Below are positions 56,064 to 64,000 of a stretch of DNA of 64,000 nucleotides, in pieces. Numbering within the stretch: the stretch's first letter is position 1; the number at the start of each line of letters is the position of its first letter. The notes beneath the pieces were generated by a model. It saw only the letters and a list, made by a program, of their open reading frames with translations. It did no database searches and had not been told where the DNA came from. Origin of the DNA: Limnoperna fortunei (taxonomy: Eukaryota; Mollusca; Bivalvia; Mytilida; Modiolidae); the NCBI GenBank assembly GCA_944474755.1, contig OX104111.1:115376918-115440917 (forward strand). Direction: 5' to 3'. Made by a program: the position numbers and the translations under genes.

Positions 56064-57191
56064 AAAAAAATCAACCTACCTACATGTCCCTACAAAGTTT
56101 GTTGTTTATAATTAACCAAATTATGAGGTGTACAAACATGATCAAGCTATGGCTTCCTTTGGTTTTGCATTCAAAGTATATTTTCTCAATAGAAGTGTTG
56201 AAACAACACACAGCCGACTTTGAAGATATAATAAATAAAACCATTTCCAATCTGTTCTTGTTGTTTCCAAAATGGATGCATCAAACCATTGTGTAGATTG
56301 CCACTGAAAAGTATCACGCTTTACAGTGTGACAAATGCGAAAGTCACAGCATAGAATTATGCAACACTGGTAAATTTTATTATTTTTCATTTACTAGTAC
56401 TAGTATGTTCTTATATTTTTTTTAGAATTGTTAAGGATATACGCATAAAATAATTTAATAAATTCTTAAATTTAATCATTATATTGGCAGGTACAATATA
56501 CTAGTACAACAGCATATTCTATTGCCAGTAATATTGTGTTATGTAAAGGCTGGCTCAATTTAAATTATGATATACCAAGAAAATTGGTAACAGATATATG
56601 TATAATCTAATTATGATATACCTAGATTAAATTGGTAACAGATATATGTACTAGTATAATCTAATTCTATAATTTTATTATTCATGCGTGTCATAATTTT
56701 CAAATTATGTAAATAATCTGCAATTAAATTACAGGTATAACACAGAATCAGTACTGTGAGATGGTAAAGCATGGCGTTACAAAATTCTTCTGTATTTCTT
56801 TTTTTATTGTATTAGAAACATCATATTAAAATGTGACTTATCAACTCTAAATGCAATTCAAGGGAAGTGAATATATTAAAATGCAGATCTTATATCTTTT
56901 GTATAAGTAAAATGAAACAATCAATCAGCAACTAATCTTTAAATAACTGATAACATTAACATTGGAAGTCTGAATTGGCAAAGGTCCGAATATGAAATGG
57001 TCTGAATTTGTGTAGTTCAAATTTACCCATTTCCAGTTTTACATGATTTATCTCCCCTTTTACTTCAGTTAAAAAAACTATGGCTATCATTACTAAAAGA
57101 CTATGATACTGAAATAAAGATTTGCATTGTTTTTGTATTTTTTGTCTATTCCAATTAAATTTTCATCTATTAGTAATTAACCTCATTAGTG
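56064..57191. other. AT-rich intergenic DNA, no gene seen
   Basis: No recognisable coding region; a 132-codon forward frame at 55,898-56,296 starts inside the pearl-like element and shows no family motif. A short imperfect duplication of about 46 bp (AATTATGATATACC to CAGATATATGTA) lies at about 56,563-56,668. Confidence 0.6.
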
Positions 57192-57199
57192 GATGTTAC
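57192..57199. repeat. Left 8-bp flanking duplication of the Mutator-like element
   Basis: GATGTTAC here is matched by GATGTTAC at 60,633-60,640 on the other side of the element, in the same orientation. Eight to eleven bases is the usual range for Mutator-like elements. Confidence 0.65.
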
Positions 57200-57440
57200 G
57201 AATACAAGTCAAATCGCCCCACGGTAAAATCGCCCCCGTCAAAAACGCCCCAACTTTTTGCAAAATCGCCCCCACTGTAAAATCGCCCCCCTGTAAAAAC
57301 GCTCCCACCTAAAGTCAAATCGCCCCACTTGACAAAATCGCCCCCACCAAAAACGCCCCCACTTTAAGCAAAATCGCCCCCACTGTAAAATCTCTCTGTG
57401 TAAAAACGCCCCCACATTTAGCAAAATCGCGCCACTGACA
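57200..57440 (+). repeat. Left terminal inverted repeat region of the MULE (CGCCCC-rich)
   Basis: About a dozen units of the form (A)AAATCGCCCCCAC or AAAAACGCCCCCAC, joined by CTGT, TTGAC, TTTAAGC or CTAAAGT linkers. Bases 57,308-57,384 are identical to the reverse complement of 60,517-60,593. About 85 bp of extra repeats separate the tip from this shared block compared with the right end. A short open frame on the minus strand (57,239-57,424) that reads repeated WGRFC is a by-product. Confidence 0.9.
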
Positions 57441-57778
57441 GAAACCGCTAATTAGTGCATGCATAATTTCTTTTCTTCTTTGTTATGATCTCAGTTAAGA
57501 TAAGCTGCAGAAACGTTTATATGTTTTCAGTTTTTAATCGTTCTTCTTATATTAGGAAAAGAAGATGATACGACAACAACAATTTCGTTTTTTATTTTTT
57601 ATTTTAGCAGATAACAAGATAACAATACATTAAACATGATGCACTATTGTTTTTATAATATGCACTTTTAAACATGAGCTAAATTAAACAATACATTATG
57701 CACTATTGGTTTTTAAAATGCACTAGTTAACATGAGCTAGGTAGATACATATTACAATAACAATGTTAATTGTATAGT

Positions 57779-58261
57779 CTATTCTTGACTTGGTCCGTTG
57801 ATGGCACTGCACAGCTGTAGCAACCTGTTGGTGCTGATTTCTTTGGCCTTATACTGGTCCCAAAGTGCAAATATCTGGGCCTGGGTAGTGCGGGCACGTT
57901 TTCTCTGCAACCGAGACAGCTTGCCTTTAGATACCAGCTTCCGTTGTAGAGGGAGTCGCTGAATCAAGGTGTACATGGGTGGTGCCTGGTCATAGTTCTT
58001 CTTGTTCAATCTTCGATGCCAGCCCTCAACATCGTTGTTTGTGCATGTTGGCTGACCGAAGACTGTCCATGAGGAAACCTTGTAAACTTTGCTATGCAAC
58101 CATGTCTTCGCAACGTAGTTGACGAGCTTCAGAAGTGACGGGTCCTTGATGTCTGCGGTTAGCTTTTCAAATGCTGGTCTGATGTGTGGCTCTGGAAGGT
58201 AAGCTAGTGACATCAGCTTTTTGCAGAACTTGAATACCCCGTCACGTTTAAAGTAGGCAAA
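57779..58261 (-). CDS. MULE transposase, last exon (C-terminal part)
   Basis: Reading on the minus strand from 58,261, the exon follows the acceptor TTATTACAG and opens with FAYFKRDGVFKF. It runs 160 residues to a TAA at 57,779. The block TNNDVEGWHRRLNKK is the conserved C-terminal signature of animal MULE transposases and includes the Glu that I take as the likely acidic residue of this part. A basic segment follows (KGKLSRLQRKRAR), then WDQYKAKEIS and the usual end of the family. Phase 0 at the 5' side matches the preceding exon. No frameshift or internal stop is visible. The shorter frame starting at Met 58,213 is not a real start; the frame is continuous with the exon upstream. Confidence 0.85.
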   Translation of the reverse strand, partial: FAYFKRDGVFKFCKKLMSLAYLPEPHIRPAFEKLTADIKDPSLLKLVNYVAKTWLHSKVYKVSSWTVFGQPTCTNNDVEGWHRRLNKKNYDQAPPMYTLIQRLPLQRKLVSKGKLSRLQRKRARTTQAQIFALWDQYKAKEISTNRLLQLCSAINGPSQE

Positions 58262-58473
58262 CTGTAATAAAAAGAAGGAAAATTCATATAATTTGCTATA
58301 TATATATATATATGACGACTGTGTGTATACGTACTGTTACTGAAATATTTATATTTAAATAAGGACATATTGGTTGAAATTGTTCTTTTTTTTATTTTAA
58401 TCAATTGTTTATATGATATTTCAAATATTAAGTTGTTCTTATCTGTATTAGTTAATTATTTTATAATACTTAC
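58262..58473 (-). other. Intron of the MULE transposase gene with a (TA)n tract
   Basis: Donor GTAAGT (at 58,473 reading leftwards) and acceptor TTATTACAG (ending at 58,262) fit consensus. The intron is 212 bp, AT-rich, with a TA microsatellite at about 58,298-58,313. Confidence 0.8.
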
Positions 58474-58653
58474 GGCAAGTCCATATTTCTGAATACGACG
58501 CCAGACAGCTTGGGTGAAATGGAAGTTGCAACCCCGTATAGTAACACCTGTAATAGCACGTTGAACACCTTTCCAAATACCCTTTTCAAAGTCTGCAACA
58601 ACTGTTTGTACCGCTGGACGACGGGGCATACACTCCACCACACTGTCTAGTAC
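58474..58653 (-). CDS. MULE transposase, central catalytic exon
   Basis: This 180-bp, phase 0/0 exon (acceptor TTTCAG, donor GTAAGT) encodes 60 residues opening VLDSVVECMPRR. It contains VVADFEKGIWK, with the second presumed catalytic Asp at residue 21, and GCNFHFTQAVW, the C-x2-H signature of the MULE core. The reading frame joins exactly to the exons on either side (VDYRA before it, FAYFK after it), giving the expected continuous transposase sequence. Residues and spacing agree with bivalve MULE transposases as I know them. No damage is seen. Confidence 0.85.
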
Positions 58654-58806
58654 CTGAAATTAAAAGGAGATCATGATTAAAACAAATTAAAAAAATTATT
58701 TGGAAATTGGTACTTAAAATGAGATCATGATGTAAATAAAAAATTATTTTTGGAATTTGGTAACGTTATCATATTAAAATTTCAATAGAAAAATGAAAGA
58801 AATTAC
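58654..58806 (-). other. Intron of the MULE transposase gene
   Basis: 153-bp AT-rich intron, donor GTAATT next to the codon for the Ala of VDYRA and acceptor AATTTCAG. The phase is 0 on both sides. Confidence 0.75.
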
Positions 58807-59073
58807 AGCACGATAATCTACTGCATGTTTTCTTGACATCATACAGAACACCAAAAGAACTTGCTTAGTACCGTCACCGCAACTTAGGAACGCATGGATT
58901 GAAAACATCTGAACAAAAGGTTGGCGTACGATCTTAAAGGTTCCATCCATATACCAAGTCTTAGTAGCTGTCAGTATCTTTAATTGGTCAGTAGTATGGA
59001 ACACCAGATGGCGATAGCTGTCGACGTGGATGTCTTTCACCAAAAATTCCTCTGGTATAAAGTTGTATGCCAA
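58807..59073 (-). CDS. MULE transposase, first catalytic exon
   Basis: The exon follows acceptor CTTTTAG and encodes 89 residues opening LAYNFIPEEFLVKDIHV. TWYMDGTFKIVRQPF carries the first presumed catalytic Asp (residue 43), and QMFSIHAFL and QVLLVFCMMSRKHAVDYRA complete the typical start of the MULE domain. The first codon is TTG and lies at a splice acceptor, so this is an internal exon with no start of its own. The preceding exon ends at 59,295 with NLEFE, which fits the family. Intact as read. Confidence 0.85.
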
Positions 59074-59294
59074 CTAAAAGTAAAATTCAATATAATATAA
59101 TAAGTAAAAAGGTAAAATGTAATACAATTAAATGAATAATAAAGTAAAACGCATTATAATCTATATATATATATATATTTTAATTTCTTATACATACTCA
59201 ATAGCTGATTGAACAACTTTGGAATTTCAGCTTCGTGGTTTATTATCGTCATATTTTAATCTTTATCAATTCTTTATGAAGATTTTTAACATAC
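59074..59294 (-). other. Intron of the MULE transposase gene with a (TA)n tract
   Basis: 221 bp between donor GTATGT (beginning at 59,294 on the minus strand) and acceptor CTTTTAG. TA dinucleotides run at about 59,163-59,178. Confidence 0.75.
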
Positions 59295-59378
59295 CTCAAA
59301 CTCCAAATTGGTTGATTCTTCTGGTCTGTCGTACACGATTTGCAGTCCGAATCAGATAACCCTGGTTTGGACGACTGC
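59295..59378 (-). pseudogene. MULE transposase, linker exon with a frameshift
   Basis: On the minus strand one frame reads GSRPNQGYLIRTANRVRQ, which matches the N-terminal linker just before the MULE core in this family. The continuation RPEESTNLEFE, also expected, lies in a different frame. A 1-base insertion or 2-base deletion right after VRQ would explain this. The exon ends at a good donor (GAG, then GTATGT), phase 0 with the next exon. The acceptor on the upstream side is approximate (AG before GCAGTCG). The frameshift makes the copy non-functional unless it is a sequencing error. Confidence 0.65.
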
Positions 59379-59379
59379 C

Positions 59380-59625
59380 TTAATAGTTTAATTATGTTAA
59401 GGACTACATTGGTATAATCATGCACATAGATTTATTAATTATACATATAGCTGAAATATTCCTTGATAGACGTTGAGCGTTAAGCAATTTTGTAATGTAA
59501 TTATGTATATTACATATTTATTATATTTAAGCAATTTATATTCCATGTTTCGGACGCTGTCATCGGCATTTGAACTGCAATAAGATCGGAATTAATAGTT
59601 TAATTATGTTAAGGACTACATTGGT
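59380..59625. repeat. 34-bp direct duplication flanking 178 bp within the MULE
   Basis: TTAATAGTTTAATTATGTTA plus AGGACTACATTGGT occurs at 59,380-59,413 and 59,592-59,625. The 178-bp segment between them contains, on the minus strand, a possible coding remnant (DDSVRNMEYKLL after a TTGCAG). The region lies where the expected DNA-binding (FLYWCH-type) part of the transposase should be encoded. Confidence 0.75.
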
Positions 59626-59702
59626 TAAAACACCATTCAAAACAAAACAAAAAATAAAATAAGCGGTCCACATGCCAGGTAAATAAGCAAAAATATACTT
59701 AC

Positions 59703-60071
59703 TCTTCACGATGTACACTTGGTTACACATAAGAGACACTGACGTTGAAAGAGCTGACGTTCACATCGGGTGAGTCACAATCTGAATGATCAGAAACTAA
59801 TGCTGGCCTGTCTGCTGACTGGTCAGGCTGCTCTGTTGACTGATTCATGGTGACAATTTCAGGCTGAGAACAGTTTTGGTCCAGATATGGTAGTGATAGT
59901 CTGGTACTTTCTGAAGAAGGTTTGGGTGTGCAATTTGTAAAAAACCAAGTAAAGGTCTCTGTCAATGCCTGTACCACATTTGCGGTGCTGCCATTTCTCA
60001 CAATCGTTGTATTGAACAGCCTCTTGTCTTGGTCGGACGGTCTCGGAACACTCTATACAGTAACTAGCCAT
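59703..60071 (-). pseudogene. MULE transposase, 5' exon with a damaged zinc finger
   Basis: The minus-strand ATG at 60,071 starts MASYCIECSETVRPRQ. It reads C5-x2-C8, then C24-x4-H29-x2-C32 (CEKWQHRKC), the front of a PHD-like finger common at the N-terminus of bivalve MULE proteins. Two zinc ligands appear lost: position 21 is Tyr (TAC, where Cys TGC is expected), and in the other frame the final C-x2-C reads F-x2-C (WFFTNC). After CGTGIDRDLY the proper continuation (CTPKPSSESTRLSLP, a Ser/Gln/Asp-rich linker) is in another frame, so a frameshift or small deletion lies near 59,955. That frame stops at 59,723, before a good donor (GTAAGT, exon end 59,703). Confidence 0.65.
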
Positions 60072-60477
60072 TGTGTATAATGAGAGTTCAGGAAGGAACA
60101 TATTATATATCATCGTTTTCAGCTTGGACAAGCTTATGGCTTGTTTGCTTACAATAACAAACTTTACTCAAATGCCTTTATCGGAATTTTTAACCATAAT
60201 TAACTATTAATTTGTAAGGTTGTATACATTTTGATGTGTTGATTAAGATTAACAAATCTTTGATTATTTAATCGTAATTACAAAAGAATCATTACTGATA
60301 GAGTTCATTAAGGTTATTATCATAATTGTATAATTATTAAAGCAAAATAACGACATACACAAATGTAATCGATCATTATTAACAAAACATTTCTAACTTT
60401 TAAACAGCGACAATTAAATTCTGAAAGTAGAAAATATTTATACAAGTTGACAATGTTATAATATAGTACTTTTGGTA

Positions 60478-60632
60478 AGACGGGCGATTTTGCTGAAGAT
60501 GGGGACGATTTTGTTAAGTGGGGGCGATTTTGCTTAAAGTGGGGGCGTTTTTGGTGGGGGCGATTTTGTCAAGTGGGGCGATTTGACTTTAGGTGGGGGC
60601 GTTTTTACAGTGGGGCGATTTGACCAGCTACC
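60478..60632 (-). repeat. Right terminal inverted repeat region of the MULE (GGGGCG-rich)
   Basis: Reverse-complement counterpart of the left end, shorter by about 80 bp. The tip (GTGGGGCGATTTGAC) lies directly against the 77-bp shared block at 60,517-60,593. Two further diverged units (GATGGGGACGATTTTG, GACGGGCGATTTTGC) finish the inner side. Confidence 0.9.
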
Positions 60633-60640
60633 GATGTTAC
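60633..60640. repeat. Right 8-bp flanking duplication of the Mutator-like element
   Basis: GATGTTAC, direct repeat of 57,192-57,199, next to the right tip. Confidence 0.65.
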
Positions 60641-62722
60641 TAGAGCCACAGGCAACAGGTTAGTTAGAACACAGATGTCACTGGTAAGTGTGTTTATTCA
60701 AGCTACAAAACATCTGGGGTTTTACCTCAGATAAGCATCAGGTAAATGGGGGAATAAACATAATTGGTTAATTAATTTAGGATCACGTTTACACAACAGG
60801 GGGTTTTAATTACATCACTCAGATATTAACACCTGTCATACACCTGAAGCATGAAAATTACCAAAGACAATTGTCCATTTCAAATGTTTTCAACAGGAAC
60901 AATGTGACTAGGGTCACAGTTTTTAGTACCGGAAGTTGACACTAGGTGGCATATTTTTTTAAGGGAGAAGGAAACCACAAAAGAAATTTAAGCTCAACTG
61001 AAAGAAAAAAAGTTAAAAATAAGATTAACTATGTAAAGGTGTTGTGTTAAAAATTTTACAAGGTAAGTTGAAAAATATTAATTAAAAATACAGTTTTTGA
61101 ATTTTCCGCTGGCTCATGTGCATTGACATATTTTGGCGCTCTTTTGCATTGAAGAGTGCAAACAGTGCAATTGTCTACGTCATTCCTACTATTCCGGTTA
61201 AAGATAGACATTGCGATGTATATATTCATATTATTTTGATTTCATCTGCACTAAATTGTGCCATCTTCCAAACTATTAATTGCTCAAATTTAAGTAATAA
61301 AATACCTGGAAGTAGATCACGAAAAATAATTGTTCAAATCTTCTGGCAGTCGCAGTATTTTATTAAACATCAGTGATCATCAGGGAATCGGATTCTGTGA
61401 TACTTATAGGATTTTGTTATGTTGAGTCCAGGACTCATCACTTTTGAAAGTGGTGAGCCCAAAAAACTTTTCATGATTCCCACATATCGCATATGAGTCC
61501 AGCTAAGTGCTTGAATACAACCGTTTTCTTTGATGACCGACCCATTAAATGTCTTTTCATAAAAAGAATTAATATGGCTTGTAGAATGTTTATCCCATGC
61601 TATTTTATATCATTAGTAGCTGATATAAGTCTTTTGGAGTATGATTGAACTGCACTCATTACTTGAAACATGCTGCTGTTTGCCCATTAAAGAGAGACTT
61701 TTGTCTTACCTGGATATAATATTTATTCCAAACAACTATTACCCACCCACCCCCCTTTTTCAGATCCTAGTCTATAGAAGATCTTTTTGATGTATAGAAA
61801 AAATAAAAGTTTATTAGATAACTAATTAATGTTCATATTGAAGATATCTTTGTACCGGTCAAGAATTCTTACTTTACAAAAAAATCATAAGGAGTGCAAC
61901 TGCAAGTGCAAGGTTCCGACCGTGTATTAAAATTTGAAACGAGTGTATTGTCAACGGTTAATTTAAACTATAAAAAGTCTCCATCAACACTGCACGTTTA
62001 TTGTTCAATAAACATCTTAATTAAAGCATATTTGCGGCCCGAGTGATTGCTACCTGCTGAGAATCGAACTAAACAGGTAAAAATTGATCACCATTTGTAA
62101 GAATATGTAATCACGCATCGGAGACAGAACTGACATGACGGAAATTCATACGCATCTGACAACGACACGGACGCGTACTAGGACACGTTAGATGTTGAAA
62201 AGTTTCGTCCAGAACTGAAAAGACGCCTACAATATGCATCTAGACGCGTTGTGAGGATCCCTGCTACTGTATAAATGTAACATCAAGATTGTAGTATTTG
62301 ATTGCATTGTTACGCAATTGTGATCTTCAAGTTATTTTGCACAAAGTCGAATTCTATACAAACATTTTCTTTTGTGGTCTGCATTTCGAGCTGATTTCCA
62401 AACTTGTACCGGTCCGGTATGTATGAAATACTCCGGTATGTATGAAATACAACTTCTGAGACCCCCCTTCTGTCTAAATATGCTAAAAGCCTAATGCTTC
62501 TCGAATTCAATATCTTCAGAAATACGATCTTTTTTATGAAGACCCATCTGGTTTTAGCTGTTTTTCTTTACCATATCAATTTTATCAGTTATAAATATTT
62601 TGGAAAGTTAAAAATAATATAAGCAGATGCAGAGACGGGTAAATCGAATAGAAGGTGTGACGTCGCAGATCACACAGTAATGGCTGCCTACATGGAGGTG
62701 GGAATTTCAAAATTTATTATTT
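60641..62722. other. AT-rich intergenic DNA, no gene seen
   Basis: No frame with family motifs. Small items: a 24-bp hairpin CTCATCACTTT-TG-AAAGTGGTGAG (61,434-61,457); a C-run near 61,742; a perfect 19-bp tandem duplication starting TCCGGTATGTATG at 62,413-62,450. Confidence 0.6.
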
Positions 62723-63121
62723 AAGGATTGTTTTCAATTGCTGGTTAGATTATTGGATATAAACGACTTTGAGTCGATTTACGCTGAATAAACCATGAAG
62801 CGGTTTATGTTGCAGCGTAAAACGATCCAAAGTTCTTTATATCCAATAATCTAACCAACAATTGAAAACAAACCTTGTATTTTAAATTCTATAGTAAAAA
62901 TGAAGTAACAAGAACAATATTTTACAATTTATAAAATAATATTTTCAATTCAAATTTTAGTGTCGTCACTTGTTGTTTGTGGAAGAATTCATGTATAGTC
63001 AACGTCATCAATACATCTTATTATGACGTCACAATCAGTCAAGTGCTGAAATACCAAGTTAGATTATACGAAATAACCAACTTTCCTCATGTATTGAGAA
63101 TTTAAACGAAACTAAAATATT
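62720..63121. mobile_element. Palindrome-headed dispersed repeat, copy 2
   Basis: Second copy of the repeat at 48,313-48,690, same orientation. The 154-bp palindrome is at 62,723-62,876: arms AAGGATTGTTTTCAATTG and CAATTGAAAACAAACCTT, inner arms TTTACGCTG and CAGCGTAAA around ATAAACC and GGTTTAT. The tail contains a TGACGTCA site not seen in copy 1 and some extra AT-rich bases. It is clearly alignable but diverged from copy 1, so both are fairly old. Confidence 0.8.
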
Positions 63122-63123
63122 AT

Positions 63124-63267
63124 ACAATTAATGACTTTGATATAGGTCACTATCAGGATTTATCAGCCAGAGAAATGTAATATTCACCGAGCCGCTAGGC
63201 GAGGTGAATATACATTTTGAGGGCTGATAAATCCTGATAGGGACCATATATCAAAGTCATTAATTGT
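63124..63267. mobile_element. 144-bp near-perfect palindromic element
   Basis: Outer arms start ACAATTAATGACTTTGATAT (63,124) and end ATATCAAAGTCATTAATTGT (63,267), continuing through CTATCAGGATTTATCAGCC and GGCTGATAAATCCTGATAG. The core ATTCACCGAGCCGCTAGGCG closes on GGTGAAT. No coding frame. It lies 2 bp after the previous repeat, so the two may be one composite or a nested insertion. Confidence 0.85.
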
Positions 63268-64000
63268 TTTATTACATGAATAAAACCACCATCTCCATTG
63301 ATCAGAAAAACTGAGGATGTATATTCTATTGGAGCGCCTGCTTGTATTTTGTAATTGTTGTAATGTTAGTTACCCTTAATATGTTTTATTTAATACTGCA
63401 TTTTGATATCAATTTGCTGATAATCCTGAAATTCCAGTTTCAAATATTGAGAAGAGTATAATTGAATGAATATATCGCAGAACCGACGTGTTGTTTACAC
63501 GCACGATGTATGTATAGCTGACGTCATTGAATTGTGTACAATTGATACAATCGATTTGATTGGACGACTGAATTTATTAAGACGGCTATTCTGATAGGCT
63601 AAAACATAAAAACCAGGTCGATATCGGATTCCGCTTGACTACTATGCAGCGGAATCGTGCAGCGTACAAACATTTTATGCAATTTTAGTACTGTTGCGAT
63701 TTATCGTGACCCGAAAGTTGTTTTTTGACAAATCAAAACAACGCAAAATTCTATTCATGTAATAAAACAAAATATTGATTTATATCTTTACTGTGCAATT
63801 TTGTAACACGAACATAGTTAGAAATAAATTTATATAAGAATCTTCTGCAAAGATGTTTGGAGGGTTTCCTTCCCCTTTAAATTGGAAAGTCGTCAATTGG
63901 TTATGTCCGAGTTGTCACACATTATATGTAATTATTTCATATATTATAATTCATGACAATTGAACATACAGATTTCCATATTGGGGACCCACTGACCAAA
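63268..64000. other. Intergenic DNA, no gene seen
   Basis: No ORF with motifs and no repeat recognised. Contains a CTGACGTCATTG site near 63,520 and ordinary AT-rich sequence to the window edge. Confidence 0.55.

Larger units (their letters stand above)
57200..60632 (-). mobile_element. Mutator-like DNA transposon (MULE), full length but decayed
   Basis: The 3,433-bp element has inverted ends (tips share GTCAAATCGCCCCAC), an 8-bp flanking duplication GATGTTAC, and an internal minus-strand spliced gene with MULE transposase motifs: YMDGTFK, VVADFEKGIWK, GCNFHFTQAVW, TNNDVEGWH. The ends are built from short repeats of AAAATCGCCCCCAC and AAAAACGCCCCCAC type, unlike a simple TIR. The terminal exons look intact, while the 5' exons carry frameshifts, so this copy probably cannot make transposase. 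Superfamily assignment is strong; whether the terminal repeats act as transposase binding sites is inference. Confidence 0.88.

Noticed and set aside
55898..56296. 132-codon forward ORF
   Set aside because: Begins in the last tandem unit of the pearl-like element and runs into unique DNA without any recognisable domain.
56142..56390. 82-codon minus-strand ORF
   Set aside because: Overlaps the preceding spurious frame on the opposite strand; no motif, no neighbour support.
57239..57424. Minus-strand ORF reading repeated WGRFC
   Set aside because: It is a translation of the CGCCCC terminal repeats of the MULE, not a gene.
58213..58404. 63-codon minus-strand ORF next to the last transposase exon
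   Set aside because: It reads the intron and the wrong frame of the exon; the splice acceptor at 58,262 gives the real exon.
57308..60593. G-quadruplex-forming ends of the MULE
   Set aside because: The GGGG/GGGGG runs are separated by about 12-16 bases, longer than usual quadruplex loops, so the call is not supported.
57192..60640. hAT element (also has 8-bp target duplications)
   Set aside because: The protein motifs YMDGTFK, DFEKGIWK, CNFHFTQAVW and TNNDVEGWH are those of MULE transposases, not of hAT.
61116..61376. 86-codon forward ORF
   Set aside because: No domain signature, composition like the surrounding AT-rich DNA, no splice or promoter context.

Overview
The window looks like nuclear DNA of an animal, most likely a bivalve mollusc. 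It is AT-rich and almost entirely repetitive. It holds a Mutator-like transposon with a spliced transposase of the kind common in bivalves, a Helitron/pearl-like element with ~146-bp tandem repeats, a LINE 3' end with an (ATT)n tail, and no bacterial or organellar genes. The species cannot be named from sequence alone. I see no intact host gene and no tRNA or rRNA gene.

Layout. (1) 1 to ~41,985 is one satellite array, open at the left edge of the window, built from about 930 copies of a 45-bp monomer. It has nested higher-order structure: 494-bp register markers, tandem duplications of 180, 539, 886, 1,102 and 1,377 bp, and two superunit families that meet near 27.86 kb. (2) ~42.0-50.3 kb is a second, unrelated AT-rich array of degenerate ~215-230-bp units with a ~1.09-kb higher-order period. 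It contains a 5'-truncated LINE tail flanked by an 86-87-bp direct duplication, and a palindrome-bearing dispersed repeat. (3) 50.3-57.2 kb is AT-rich intergenic DNA with a ~320-340-bp tandem repeat (CCAAT-box and YY1-like cores) interrupted by a possible MITE, then the pearl/Helitron-like element. (4) 57,200-60,632 is a complete-length Mutator-like element with terminal inverted repeats made of CGCCCC-rich short repeats and an 8-bp flanking duplication. Its minus-strand transposase keeps clean splice sites and catalytic motifs in the last three exons, but its 5' exons are frameshifted and no FLYWCH-type domain was found. (5) 60.6-64.0 kb is intergenic DNA with two long palindromic elements, one a second copy of the repeat at 48.3 kb.

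The many long forward ORFs in the first 42 kb are a compositional artefact. The 45-bp consensus has no two adjacent purines on the + strand, so no stop codon can occur in any forward frame, and 45 is a multiple of three, so the frame persists. The main novelty candidate is this purine-isolated, strand-asymmetric, frame-neutral satellite with its higher-order organisation, next to a second large array.
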